From Todiramphus chloris collaris (Eukaryota; Chordata; Aves; Coraciiformes; Alcedinidae): 64,000 nt of DNA. The translations under genes were made by a program, and so were the position numbers. The notes beneath the pieces are model-generated. The model saw only the letters and a program-made list of their open reading frames with translations. It ran no database searches and was not told the origin of the DNA. The stretch covers positions 258,013 through 322,012 of the forward strand of contig JANVCC010000012.1 in assembly GCA_025345505.1 (NCBI GenBank), given 5' to 3'. Shown here piece after piece: positions 1-11,089 of the stretch. How positions within the stretch are numbered: the stretch's first letter is position 1; every line of letters starts with the position of its first letter.

Positions 1-214
1 AGCAGGATCACCCAGGGCAGGCCACACAGGAACAGATCGACGTGGGCTTTGAAAATCTCCAGAAGGAGACTCTACAGCCTCTCTGGGCAGCCTGTTCCAG
101 GGCTCTGTCACCCTCACAGTGAAGAAGTTTCTCCTCATGTTGAGATGGAACATTCTGTGCTCAAGTTTATACACGTTATTCCTTGTCCTATTACTAGGCA
201 CTACAGAAAAGAGA
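1..214 (-). mobile_element. CR1 LINE fragment, group F, cut by window edge
   Basis: Read on the - strand this is the C-terminal ORF2/3' region of CR1: the segment with CTCTGGGCAGCCTGTTCCAG and the GTTCCTGTGTGG stretch near base 30 match the better kept copy at 9826-10260. The 3' tail lies outside the window, and the piece stops at about base 214 inside ORF2. No open frame of note remains. Confidence 0.85.
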
Positions 215-694
215 TTTGAACTAATATATTTATTACGCAAAGGTGGTTCCTTTTGTAGTTAGTATGCCTTATTTTTCAGGGTCCTTAAGACCACCAGATC
301 TACTGAATTGCAACCTCCTTCCCATTTTCCTTCTGAAACTGAAAGAGCAGAATAAACCTGCATGTTCTGCCGGCAGAGCTTCCTTGACATTGAATGATCT
401 GGTTGTTGAGCTGAGCTAAGGTGACATGGAGAGAATATTCTCTCTGCAGACAGAGCTACATCTGTCCAACGTCAGGTCTGTGCTCCACGAAGTCCTGGTT
501 CCTTGTGCTTTGCTGGCAACTGCTTCCCCTTTGTTAACTGGATGTATTTTAGAACAGCAGCAGCAAACAGTGTTTGAGTGTTGTTTAGTGTTTGATTAAA
601 ACAGACTGAAATTAACTTGGATCATCATGTAAGCTGTCATTTTAATTGAGGTTAAATTTAAAACTACAGAATCGATGAATTGCAGCATTAGGGG
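215..694. other. Unique non-coding stretch
   Basis: AT-leaning sequence between two CR1 pieces. I see no ORF, RNA gene or repeat of note. Confidence 0.5.
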
Positions 695-772
695 CTGTTC
701 AGATGGAACCTCCTGCATTCCAGTCTGTGCCCATTACCCCTTGTCCTGTCACTGGGCACAAGTGAAAGTACT
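695..772 (-). mobile_element. CR1 LINE, group C, 3'-side half of a split copy
   Basis: This short - strand piece (GTTCAGATGGAACCTCCTG through CACTGGGCAC) breaks off at a GTGAAA site and resumes at base 1288 with AAAGAGTCTGG. The two halves join in the usual CR1 order (CACTGGGCAC, CACTGAAA, AGAGTCTGG), so they are one copy split by the + strand CR1 at 773-1288. Its own 3' tail is missing. Confidence 0.85.
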
Positions 773-1288
773 GCATCCAGCTCTGGAGCCCTCAACACAG
801 GAAAGACATGGACCTGATGGAGGGGGTCCAGAGGAGGGCCACAAAGATGATCAGAAGGCTGGAACACCTCTGCTGCGAGGACAGGCTGAGGGAGCTGGGG
901 TTGTTCAGCCTGGAGAAGAGAAGGCTCTGGGGAGACCTACTAGTGACCTTCCAGTACCTGAAGGGGCCATACAGGAAGGCTGGAGAGGGGCTGTTTACAA
1001 GGGCCTGTAGTGAAAGGACGAGGGGTAATGGGTTTAAATTAGAGAAGAGTAGATTTAGATTGGATATCAGGAAGAAGTTCTGTACATTGAGGGTGGTGGA
1101 ACAGTGGAATAGGCTACTCAGAGAGCTGGTTGAGGCCCTATCCCTGGAGATATTCAAGGTGAGGTTGGACAAGGGTCTGAGCAGCCTGGTCTAGTTGAGG
1201 GTATCCCTGCTCACTACAGGGGGGCTGGACTAGATGACCTTCGGAGGTTCCTTGCCCTAGCCATTCTATGATTCTGTGATTCTATGAA
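773..1288 (+). mobile_element. CR1 LINE, group D, inserted inside another CR1
   Basis: A 5'-truncated + strand copy of about 515 bp ending in the tail ATTCTATGATTCTGTGATTC. Bases 808-1194 keep an open reading frame of 128 codons for the ORF2 C-terminus (residues read [20 protein letters not shown] near the start and end at the normal stop near base 1194). An open C-terminus and a clean tail suggest a fairly young copy, younger than the group C copy it interrupts. Confidence 0.9.
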
Positions 1289-1785
1289 AAGAGTCTGGCT
1301 GGATCCTCTTGACCCCCAGCCTTTAGCTATTGATCAGCATAGATCAGATCCCCTCTCAGTCTTCTCTTCTCCAGGCTAAACAGCCCCAGGGCTCTCAGCC
1401 TTTCCTTATGCAGAGATGCTTCAGTCCCCTCATCATCTTTGTAGCCTCTGCTGCACTCTCTCCAGTAGTTCCTTGTCTCTCTTGAACCGGGTAGCCCAGA
1501 ACTGGACCCAATGCTCCTGAGGTGGCCACTTTAGTGCAGAGTAGAGGGGGAACCTCCCTTGACCTGCTGGTCCCACTCTTCTTCATGCACCCCAGGAGAC
1601 CATTGGCCTTTTTGTCCCAAAGGCCCATTGCTGTCTCCTGGTGAACTTGTTGTCTCCCAGTACTCCCATGGCCTTCTCTGTGGAGGTGCTTCCCAGCAGG
1701 TCACCCCCTCACCTGTACTGGTGCAGGGGGTTATTCCTACCCAGGTGCAGGACCCTACACTTGCCCTTGTTGAACTTAAAATGTA
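1288..1785 (-). mobile_element. CR1 LINE, group C, 5'-side half of the split copy
   Basis: Continues the copy that starts at 695. On the - strand it runs through the ORF2 C-terminus and up toward the reverse transcriptase region; the segment near 1710-1780 (CTGTACTGGTGCA, ACACTTGCCCTTGTTGAACT) corresponds to the HQYRL and FNKGK region just after the RT catalytic core. It is 5'-truncated at about 1785. Confidence 0.9.
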
Positions 1786-2779
1786 TTTAAGGACTGTTGT
1801 TTGGTTCACTTCACCTGTCCCAAAACTGAGCTACTGGTTTTCCTTTGGCTTGTTATCCTTCCTGTTTTCTTGCATTCATTTTTGTTAAGGCACTAGTCCT
1901 GCAGCAAACAGATTAGCTTGATGGTGTGGAATCAGGGATGAAGAATCAGTCTCTCCTGTAGCTTGTTTGACTTCAAGCGTGAAACTATGAAAATGTTTGT
2001 TATAGCTCACACTGTCATCACTTTCCCTACCAGAAGCTGATTAATATGCTGATAAGATGCTGTGATTCATGAACTTTCAGCAGACTGACTCTGTATTCGT
2101 TGTAGTTATTGCTAAATAATAAATGATGATAAAATCCAAGAGCCCAAAGATGTGAAGCTGGTTAGTTGGTGTCCAAAGACTCTGTGTCATGCCGCTCTAG
2201 TGCTCGATTCTTCCCAGGTCCTGCTGCGGCAGCAACTTGCTCAGGAGCTCCCATGCTCAGAAGAGACATTCTCCAGCTTGAGTTTTTGCTGATAGAAGCC
2301 CTTGGTTTGCTTTCAACAAAAAAAAACTCTGCTCAGGCTTTATGTGATGTGAAGTAATATTTCTGTTCCCCCTCACTATTATTGAAGATAAAGGAAAAAT
2401 GTTTTTATTGCCTAGGTTATTTAAATTTTTAAAAGGAACAGGACAAGTTCTGGATCTCCAGTTTTTCACTCTTTATCCATTTAGAAAAATCACCAAACTA
2501 TACGGATATATTCCTTTCTGTTCCTTCTTTGACCACAGATTACTGATGATACTCTTCCAGGTGGTTGTCCCCCTCCACCTTTTCCCCCACCCAACCTTCC
2601 ACTTGCTCCCTGTCTATGCTTGTATTTCAAACTCCTGTACTGGTCCTAAATCGGTGCTGCAGAAGTGCCAGTACTTTAGCATCTGATGCACAGACCATTT
2701 GACCCTGTCTGGAGCCTCTCCTGGTCACCTAGATTCAGAATTGTTTAACCCAATTTTAGGTACGTAGAGTGTGGATGTG
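1786..2779. other. Unique non-coding stretch
   Basis: About 1 kb without a recognised repeat. Short open frames (for example 2166-2357 +, 2399-2686 +) have no recognisable domain and overlap frames on the other strand, so I treat them as chance. Confidence 0.5.
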
Positions 2780-3100
2780 AGTGATAACGAAGATGATTAG
2801 GGGTCTGGAGCATCTCCCCTGTGAGGACAGAATGTAAGAGTTGGGGTCGTTCAGCCTGGAGAAGAGAAGACTCTGGGAAACCTTCTTGTGGCCTTCCAGT
2901 ACTTAAAGGGAGCCTACAGAAAAGATGGCGAGGGACTCTTTATCAGGGAGGGTAGTGATAGGATGAGGGGTAATAGCTTTAAACTGAAAGAGCAACTTGA
3001 TCAAGATGTCCCTGAAGATGTCCCTGACCATGACATGAGAGTTGGAACTAGATGATCTTTAAGGTCCCTTCCAACCGAAAACGCTCTATGATTCTGTGAT
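2780..3100 (+). mobile_element. CR1 LINE, group D, internally deleted
   Basis: Starts at the AAGATGATTAGGGGTCTGG segment of ORF2, continues to the AAACTGAAAGAG segment near 2990, then jumps to the last ~90 bases (GAACTAGATGATCTTTAAGG and CTATGATTCTGTGAT). About 150 bases that normally lie between are missing, so it is an internal deletion of a 5'-truncated copy. Confidence 0.88.
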
Positions 3101-5373
3101 CCCCTGAACTGCTTTAATGATAAGGGGCAAGAAAAGAGCATCTCCTGTGTGGTCTGTTTAACTTCCTGAGCCACTGGATTGTGTCCTAAAAGTGTTCATT
3201 TCTCCCTGATACTGAAAAGTGTATTAGTGACTGACTCAGATGTAGACATCTACACAAAGCGGTCTTTGTTTGGTCTTGAGTCTCATCTGTGGGGTTTGTG
3301 TCTGAATTATTTACTGCAGGACTTCTAAAAGGGTAAAATCCATTTTGAAGAGATTCTATTGCAGGCAGGTTGTGTGCTTGGCTCCTGGGTGGCATGGGAA
3401 AGGCAAATGTATATTTGGAGGTGTTGGGCAAAGAAGAATGGTTATTCTCTTTCTAGGGTGATACTCCCACCACATGTAATATGTGGACACCTTGCCCACT
3501 TGAAGGCCAGCTAGGCTGGTTGTTTCTCAGACACAAGTTTTTCAGCTCTCACCTAATCTCTGCATCTCATTCATGCCCATCACTGCCGTCTGGCCTCAAG
3601 GCCATCAGAACAAGTTTGTTTGAACCAGTTTCCATGCTTGCTTCAAAGCCATGTAGATCACCAGTATTCCTACCTCTTTGGTCTTGCTGAGGAAGGAGTC
3701 AGGGATATGCAGCTTGGTGGCAGCCACGGACAGCATGGCAGAAAGCAACTTCAAGGACTCCTCAAGAAGAAGTGTCCCACCCTCATAAAGGTTGTAGAGA
3801 AGAAAACTGAGTCTTTATTTCTTTCAGGAACCAGTAGATCACTGAGTATAAATGTGAGCTGCTGTCATCAAGAAGCTTTTATTGGGTAGCATTATTCAAA
3901 TGACCTAATCCTCTGATTTTGATAAACAAAAACCTGTGTTTCAGGATTCTAATATCCAATGCACTTGATCTGTTGATAGTCAGGCACAAGCAGCCCCACT
4001 GCAACTGCAGGTCTGTAAGGAGTTCACTTCTCTAGGCATGCTGCTTGGTGGGTGCTACTGCAGAGTCTTTATCTCCAACCTGCCACTCTCAAAGGATTTC
4101 CCCAGAAATGTCTTCGGGTCAGTATAACCCCCTCTGGGATAGTTAATCCTCATAGGAGGCAGTGCCTATCACCCTTAAATCCAACCAGGTACAGGTTGCC
4201 AACTCCCTGGTCTTCCACCTCCATTGCACATAAGGCTTGGGAATTCCAGTGGCAGTATCTGAGGGTGGAGACCCTCATTTCCTCTCCCAGGGTTCTTCCC
4301 GGTCCCCAGCCTTCCCATGTCTTTACCACAGGAATTCCCTTCTCTCTTTGGCTAATCAACCTTGTCTCTTTTACTCAATCACTTTCTCTCTTTTGCAATG
4401 ACTTGTATGCCTCATGAATTCGGGTTTTGTCTTGGATGTTCTGCTGTTTTTCCTCTTTTTTTTGTTTTGTTTTGGAGAGGGCACCCTTCATCACCCCTTT
4501 CCCTGGCATTTGGGGAAAGATTATCAGGCAAGCCCTGCTGCTGCTCTTCTGATCCTTCTCCTTCTTGAACTTCTTGTTCCCTGGAGTCTTTTGCTCCATC
4601 TCAGCTATTTTTCCTTCTCTCTTGCAGCCTGTCAGCCTGGCCCAGCTGGCAAACACCTGCACAAGTCCCGGAGAGTTGGACTCATTTTTCCAGGAGGATG
4701 TCTTTTAATAAAAGGTCTTTGTGCAGCTGCATTCTGTTTAGTTGCATTTCCAAAATGGATTAACTGCCCAGAGGCACTTTTAAAGAGCCTCTTTGGCATA
4801 TGAATGTGAAATAAATATTCAAGGGTAGCTGCTTGGCAAGTTTTATCCTGCATGAGATTCACCAAAGTATTTTGGGGAAGCAGAGGAGTAGTCTAAAGCA
4901 AGGAAGACTTTGAATCATGCTTTCAATTAATCTGTGATGTTGATGCAAGATCCTGTATGTTCTTCAAAGAATAAATGTGTCTTCTTAATCTTAAAGCATA
5001 AAATAGTCCTATTTCTTTATGATGTAAGGAGTAGTCCTGGCTCAAAGCTTTATCATTTGCGTGTAGAAAAACGTGGTGTCTCCCTGTGTCACTTGTCAAC
5101 CTTTTTTATACTGTCTGCAAGGTCTGGGTTCATTTGCTTTCCAATTTAATTGATTTTCCTGCTTCTTCAAGTGGCAATCTCTCCGTGGGATTTTTGAGAG
5201 CATTGAGAAGAATTTATGAGAATAATGTAATTTTAATTTACAGTATAATGCATGTGTGTGGTTCTAGTTACTCATTTCTGTGATAGAGAATAGGTGTGGC
5301 TGGAAGGCAAATAGGCGACTCAACAGAGTAGTTACGGTTTTTTTAAGTTCATGGAAATGCATCAATTTATATT
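3101..5373. other. Unique stretch, no supported gene
   Basis: The largest repeat-free block in the first 10 kb. Open frames at 4052-4417 and 4414-4803 (+) are low-complexity (Leu/Phe-rich) and have no recognisable domain. A pyrimidine run ending in TCTCTCTTGCAG at about 4617-4628 looks like a splice acceptor and is followed by AATAAA motifs at about 4708 and 4812, but no matching coding frame is seen. Confidence 0.45.
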
Positions 5374-5790
5374 ATAGAATCACAGAATTGTTTTGATTGG
5401 AAGAGACCTTTAAGAACATCAAGTCCAACTGTTAACCCAGCACTGCCAGATCACCACTACACCATGTCCCTCAGCACCACAGCTCCATGGCTTTGAAACC
5501 CCTCCAGGGATGGGGACTTCACCACTGCCTTGGGCAGCCTGGGACAGGCCTTGGCAATCCTTGTGGGGAAGAATTGTTTCCTCATGTCCAACCTAAACTT
5601 CCCCTGGTGCAACTTGAGGCCATTTCCTCTTGTCCTATCCCTTTTTCCCTGGAAGAAGAGACCAACCCTCACCTGGCTCCAGCCTCCTTTCAGGGAGTTG
5701 TTGAGAGTGAGAAGGTCTCTCCTGAGCCTCCTTTTCTCCAGACTAAACATCCCAGTTCCCACAGCTGCTCCTCATAAGACTTGTGCTCTA
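5374..5790 (-). mobile_element. CR1 LINE, group B
   Basis: A - strand copy of about 415 bp with its 3' tail at the low-coordinate side (AGAATCACAGAATTG, TTGATTGGAAGAGACC). It runs up to the GACTTGTGCTCTA segment and stops there (5' truncation). The antisense open frame at 5487-5777 is a shadow of this copy. Confidence 0.92.
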
Positions 5791-6000
5791 TTCTTGTGTG
5801 TCTGAAATCTTGGTCTTTTGGAGGGGTTCCCAAAAGGGTTAAGGATTTGTGCTAGCTGATGCCTTTACTTTTGTGAGCCATACTGGCAGGCTGCACAAGT
5901 CTGGAGCAAAAATTGTACAGATATCAGAGTCTAATTCTGTCTAAATCTTTGTAGAAAAGTGAACAGAAATGTAGTGAACTAGAAGGTAGATTTAAATTAT

Positions 6001-6075
6001 GGAGGTTGGAACTAGATGATCATTAAGGTCTCCTCCAACCCAAACTATTCTGTGATTCTGTGGCTCTGTGATTCA
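6001..6075 (+). mobile_element. CR1 LINE 3' end only, group D
   Basis: About 75 bases: GGTTGGAACTAGATGATC, then CCAACCCAAACTATTCTGTG and two further ATTCTGTG/CTCTGTGATT units. Extreme 5' truncation that leaves only the 3' hairpin and tail. Confidence 0.82.
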
Positions 6076-7341
6076 GAGCCATTGTTCTGGGCTCTAGGTT
6101 GACCAGCTCTGCTTGCGGAGGATAAGCTTCCTCTAGGACCCTCCACACCTCTACTACAGTCATGAATGAGCCTTGCTCCATCCTTTTCGGACATCAGAAG
6201 CTCCAGTGCTTCCTCTAGCAAGTCAAACTCTCCCACCTGAGATTTGGGTTCCCTGTGTAGAATGTCTGCATGCTTCAGAAGAGCGAGATGCATCCCTGAG
6301 ATGGACTTTTTGCTGCACTCCCAAATTGCAAACTCATGAGTTTTGTCATTTTTTTTCCCCAAGGTGAAACTACAACATTTGTGTGGACATAATGATTAAC
6401 AGAGGGAATTGGCATCATCTGCCCTCTTGTCCCTGGTTTTGTTGGCAGGAGAGAAGACGTGGGATTCTCACGTGTGTGTTTCCATCCTAATCTGTATAAT
6501 TTGTATTTGTTCTTGAACCTCAGCCACAGCTGCACATGTGAGGACTGACCTGATTTACACTTGACTGTTCGTTTAATTTACTGGCGTGTGGAAAGCTGGT
6601 AGCCTCCAATTTATAGAAGACAGAAGGATGTTCCAACAGGATTTTTGCAGTCAGCTTTTAATCTCCCCTTTGCATAGTCTTTGTGAGACAAAGATAATTC
6701 TAGGCTTGATTTCAGCCTTTCTCATTAACTTAAAATGAAAACTTTTACTGTATTATCATCTGGAAAGGTTGGGCCTTTGATAACACATTGGTTCTTTGGC
6801 CAAGAAAACCAAGTTCTTTCAGAGCTGCTATGTGTGAAGAGGATAAACTTGACTTGTTTTCCTTTCTTTTTGGTATTCCTCAGCATGTTTTTTGGGGAGC
6901 GCCGAGGAACGCAAGGCAGATGGCTTTGATGCAGGCAGTGTTGGGGTGCTCTCCTCCTTCCTTTCCCTTCCACTTGCAAGATCCGCATGTGTGGCTATCC
7001 CTTCTCCATTGATTGGGAAATGCCCTTTCTGGTTTTAACTAGGTGATCCATTTCTTACCGGTTTCGTAAAGCAGGCATTTTAAACTGTGTTTAGGGTGTT
7101 GAATTGATTTCAGGGTGATTAAAAATGTATGAAGTGGGTACAGTGAATATTTTTCCCCTAGCATTTCTTCATGTTTATTAATTGACGTGTATAGAGCGGA
7201 CAGGAAAATCACGCTTGACTGGGGGAAGAATGAGCTCTGACTTGTGTAGACTCTTGTTATTTTTATGTTTAAATACATAATTTTTGTACAGGGATACTTC
7301 CAAAAAACTTGTTGAATTTCTCAGTGTTTCTCAGTGTTTGT
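6076..7341. other. Unique non-coding stretch
   Basis: No repeat or gene supported. The open frame at 6275-6535 (-) has no recognisable features. Confidence 0.45.
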
Positions 7342-7485
7342 CACCATCCCTGGATGTGTTTAAACATCGCTTGGATGTGGTGTTGGGGGACACGGTCTAG
7401 GGGTGAACTTGTAGAGTAGGGCTAATGGTTGGACACGATGATCCCAAGGGGCTTTTCCAACCTGAGTGATTCTGTGATTCTGTGA
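7342..7485 (+). mobile_element. CR1 LINE 3' fragment, group B relative
   Basis: About 145 bases with CACCATCCCTGGATGTGTTT, a GTTGGACACGATGATCCC segment and the tail GAGTGATTCTGTGATTCTGT. The ACACGATGATC wording and the GGATGTGTTTAAACATCGC run set it apart from the other group B copies, so it may be a distinct subfamily. Confidence 0.85.
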
Positions 7486-7860
7486 AGCTGTTCGAGTTTG
7501 TGTTGTGTTTGATCAATGATGGCTAAATTCTCCATCTTTGTAATAAATTAACCTATAGACTTTCTCAAAGTCACAAAAAGCGTAAAACCCCTAAGGAAAT
7601 GAGGGACAAATTTTCTTGTTTGGGGAGCGAGAGGAGAAGAGAGCAGAGGGGATTGGAGTGAGATTTGGGTTATTTATGAGTGTAATGTAGGCTGTATTTG
7701 GGTGGTTCTGCTGACAGCACCGCTGTTGGACAATGGGCACAGAGGTCACCTCAGTGCCCTCACCTGTGGATGGATGCAGGTTGCTGTGCAAAATAGGTCT
7801 TGGTAGACAGAAGTGTTTGTGGCATATATCTGTGCTTCCAGTCAAAAGGTGAAGCTCTAC
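7486..7860. other. Unique non-coding stretch
   Basis: No repeat, ORF or RNA gene supported. Confidence 0.45.
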
Positions 7861-8701
7861 AGAGGGATCAGGCCAGGCTGGATCAATGATCGGAGGCCAG
7901 TGGGATGAGGTTCAACAAGGCCAAGAGCCATGTCCTGCCTTTGGATCATAACAACCCCTTGCAATGCTCCAGGCTTGAGGAAGAATGGTTGCAAAGTGCC
8001 CATCAAAAAAGGACCTGGGGGTGTTGGTCAGCAGGCAGCTGAAGATGAGCCAGTATGTGCCTAGGTGGCCAAGAAAGCCACCAGCATCCTGGCTTGGATC
8101 AGCACTTGTGTGGCCAGCAGGACTAGGGCAGGGATTGTTCCCTTGGACTGGGCACTGGGGAGACCGTACCTTGAATCCTGGGTTGAGTTTTGGGCCGCTG
8201 ACTCAAAGAAGGGGGGACAACAGCTCCAATTGAGGGGCTGGAGTGTGTCCAGAGAAGGGCAACAAAGCTGGGGAAGGGTCTAGAGCACAAGTGTGGTGGG
8301 GAGTTGCTGAGAGGCCTGAGCTTGTTCAGCCTGGAGAAGAGGAGGCTCAGGGGAGACCTCTCTCTCGACAACTCCCTGAAAGGAGGTTGGAGCCAGGTGG
8401 TGGATGTTCTCTTCTTCCAAGGAACAAGCAACAGGACAAGAGGAAGTGGCCTCAAGTTTTGCCAGGGGAGGTTTAGTTCGGACATGAAGAACATTTTCTT
8501 CTCTACAAGGGTTTTCAGGGCCTTTTGCAGTCTTCCCAGGGCAGTGGTGGAGTCAGTTCCCATCCCTGGAGAGATAGAAAAGCCTTGGAGCTGTGGTGCT
8601 GAGGGACATGGTTTAGTAGTGACCTGGCAGTGCTGGGTTAATGGTTGGACTTAGTGATCTTAGAGATCTCTTCCAACCAGAATGATGCTATGATTCTATG
8701 A
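7861..8701 (+). mobile_element. CR1 LINE, group B, long 5'-truncated copy
   Basis: One of the longest copies (about 840 bp). It begins in the ORF2 region just past the RT core (GATGAGGTTCAACAAGGCCA at about 7905), passes through the GGCCAGCAGGACTAGGGCAG segment and ends in GATGCTATGATTCTATGA. Frames 8065-8283 and 8304-8654 carry pieces of the ORF2 C-terminus, with breaks between them, so it cannot encode a protein. Confidence 0.93.
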
Positions 8702-8970
8702 AAAGACTTCTTTCTTTCTGTTTAGTATTAGAAATTGAGGCATAGTAAAGCTCCAGAATAATTCATAACATCTCATTACAGGTATTTGTTGGCTCCTCTG
8801 GTTTGGAGATTGGTTGCACTTATGTCAGCCTTTCAAGGAGTTTCATTGAAACTCAGGGAACATCCTTGACCCCTTGTTTTGTAACTGTTTGTCTAAGGTT
8901 TTACACACTTTTGAGGTTCTCTGTGTTGTAAATAAACAGAATAGTCTCAGAACTTAAAAGCAAATAAAAC
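8702..8970. other. Short unique spacer
   Basis: AT-rich spacer between two CR1 copies whose 3' ends face each other. Nothing else is seen. Confidence 0.45.
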
Positions 8971-9215
8971 TCATAGAATTGTTTGGATTGGAAGGGACCT
9001 TAAAGATCATCTAGTTCCAGCCTCCCTACCATGAGCAGGGACACCTCCGACTAGTCCAGGTTGCCCCAAACCCTGTCCAGCCTGGCCTTGAACACATCCA
9101 GGGATGGGGCATCCACAACTTCTCTGGGCGACCTGTCCCGGTGTCTCACCACTCTCACAGTGAGTAATTTCTTCCTAATATCTAATCTAAATCTCCCCTC
9201 TTTCAGTTTATGTAA
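8971..9215 (-). mobile_element. CR1 LINE, group D
   Basis: A - strand copy of about 245 bp. The 3' end is at 8971 (TCATAGAATTGTTTGGATTG) and the copy fades out around CCTCTTTCAGTTTA at about 9211. The minus-strand frame at 9051-9245 is the matching ORF2 C-terminal remnant. Confidence 0.9.
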
Positions 9216-9326
9216 CCCATGTTGTGTTTTCCTGAATGACTCCATTGTGTGCCTTTTAATCCTATGTGCTCGGTGAATATGTGGAACTGGTTTATGCTCT
9301 GCCTCATTTCTTGTCTAAAATTTTTA

Positions 9327-9348
9327 TTTTTTTTTTTTTTTTTTTTTT
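9327..9348. repeat. Poly(T) tract
   Basis: A run of about 22 T. Together with the poly(A) run about 100 bases downstream it could pair as an inverted repeat. Confidence 0.95.
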
Positions 9349-9440
9349 CCCCCTCCCTGTAGTGGGCTAGAAATAAAAAGATTAAATGACTAGGGCTGAG
9401 GAGAGCTGGAGAAAATGTGTATAAGGCAGAGAAAGAAAGG

Positions 9441-9458
9441 AAAAAAAAAAAAAAAAAA
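9441..9458. repeat. Poly(A) tract
   Basis: A run of about 18 A inside a GA-rich stretch. No LINE or SINE body is recognised next to it; avian CR1 does not use poly(A) tails, so this is not a CR1 tail. Confidence 0.95.
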
Positions 9459-9825
9459 GAAACAGAGGTGGAAACAAAGATATGGCCTTGGAAATGTGTT
9501 TTGAAGGGGAAAGTACTTGATTTAAAGAAAACAAAAGGTGAACGGAGAGTTTTCCTGTGTTTTGGTTACTTCTGTAGAGTATTGGCACATAATCTGAAAT
9601 TCTTCTCTCACTAGGGGAGGAAATAAGCTGTATTCTCAAGCATGAACCCTACCAATGTTCTGTCTTAAAGAACACTGTGTAGACAAATCCTAACCAGTGA
9701 CTTGGGCTTGGAGAATGTATATTCAGTATTAATACTGGTGAACGTAATTTTTTTCTTCCTCTTTTTCCTAGTCTTTGTATATAAAAGAGTGAAGCTCATT
9801 TTTAGTAGCTTTATGAATTAGAATC
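9459..9825. other. Unique non-coding stretch
   Basis: AT-rich, no repeat or gene supported. Confidence 0.4.
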
Positions 9826-10260
9826 ATAAAGATGATTAAAGGAGTGGAGCATCTCTCTTATGAGGAAAGACTGAGGGAGCTGGGGCTCTTTAGCTTGGAG
9901 AAAAGGAGACTGAGGGGTGACCTCATGAATGTTTATAAATATATAAAGGGTGAATGCCAGGAGGATGGAGCCAGGCTCTTCTCAGTGATGCCCGACGATA
10001 GGACAAGGGGCAATGGGTGGAAGCTGAGGCACAGGAAGTTTCATGCAAACATGAGGAGGAATTTTTTCACTGTGAGGGTGATGGAACACTGGAACAGGCT
10101 GCCCAGGGGGGTCATGGAGTCTCCCTCTCTGGAGATATTCAAAACCTGCCTGGACATGTTCCTGTGTGGTCTGGTCTAGGTGATCCTGCTCTGGCAGGGG
10201 GGTTGGACTAGATGGTCTTTCGAGGTCCCTTCCAGCCCCTGACATTCTGTGATTCTGTGA
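9826..10260 (+). mobile_element. CR1 LINE, group F, with open ORF2 C-terminus
   Basis: A + strand copy of about 435 bp. Bases 9832-10179 are one uninterrupted frame of 115 codons: residues [20 protein letters not shown] near the start, RTRGNG near residue 60 and EHWNRLPRG near residue 85, ending at the stop close to base 10179. This is the thumb/C-terminal part of the CR1 ORF2 reverse transcriptase, without endonuclease or catalytic core. The tail is GACATTCTGTGATTCTGTGA. The open frame and near-consensus tail mark it as one of the youngest copies in the window. Confidence 0.94.
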
Positions 10261-10300
10261 ATTTATGGTATGTTTCTAAGCCATCTTCTTTTTCATACAA

Positions 10301-10570
10301 TCATAGAATGGTCTGGGTTGGAAGTGATCCTAAAAGATCTAGCTCCCACCACCCTGCCCTGGGCAGGGACACCTCCCACTAGACCAGGTTGCTCAAAGCC
10401 CCATCCAACTTGGTCTTGAACACTTCCAGTGATGGAGCATCCACAGCTTCCCTGGGCAACCTGGTTCACTGTCTCACCACCCTGAGGGTGAAGAACTTCT
10501 TCCTAATTTCTAGTCTAAATCTCCCCTCCTCCAGTTTGAAGCCATATTCTTTGGTTTTGCCCTGTTTTAT
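10301..10570 (-). mobile_element. CR1 LINE, group D
   Basis: A - strand copy of about 270 bp whose 3' tail (TCATAGAATGGTCTGGGTTG) lies only about 40 bases from the 3' tail of the + copy ending at 10260, so the two are tail to tail. It fades at about 10570. Confidence 0.9.
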
Positions 10571-10872
10571 TGTTTTACACCATTTAAAACTTCTTTTCTT
10601 ATATATTCCCTTTGTTTCCATATGTTTTTCTGTATGTTCCCCTGGATGCTGAATGTCAAGGAGCCTCTGTATGGGCAGTCAAAAATCATGATGGCCATCT
10701 TCGTCTTCTCTCAGTGGCCCTTCAGTTCTTCATGCCTCTAGATCATGTTTTCAGGTCATGCTTGATTTGACATACATCAAATCTTAAACTTATTTCAGCC
10801 TCATTGCTTTCCAAACACCCATAATAATGTCCTCCATCCTGTAACTATCTCTGGATGTCCAGTTTGCTCTTT
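10571..10872. other. Unique non-coding spacer
   Basis: No repeat or gene supported. Confidence 0.4.
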
Positions 10873-11089
10873 TGAGACAAACAGGAAAAATTTCTGTCTT
10901 GTGAGGGTGTCAGAGCCTGGACCGGGCTGCGCAGAGATGTTGTGGAGTCTCCTTCTCTGGAGAGATTCCAAAAACCTGACTGGATGCCATGCTGGGCAGC
11001 CTGCTGTGGGTGACCCTGTTTGCACAGGGAGTTGGACAAGATGATCTCCAGAGTTCCCTTTCAACCCTCACCATGCTGGGATTTTGTGA
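10873..11089 (+). mobile_element. CR1 LINE, group C
   Basis: Starts at the ACAGGAAAAATTTCTGTCTT segment (the FFLVRVA part of ORF2), carries GGAGAGATTCCAAAAACC and ends at CCATGCTGGGATTTTGTGA. The tail has diverged, pointing to an older copy. Confidence 0.88.

Noticed and set aside
4414-4803. 129-codon open frame with hydrophobic start
   Set aside because: The hydrophobic part comes from a T-rich low-complexity run; an opposite-strand frame overlaps it.
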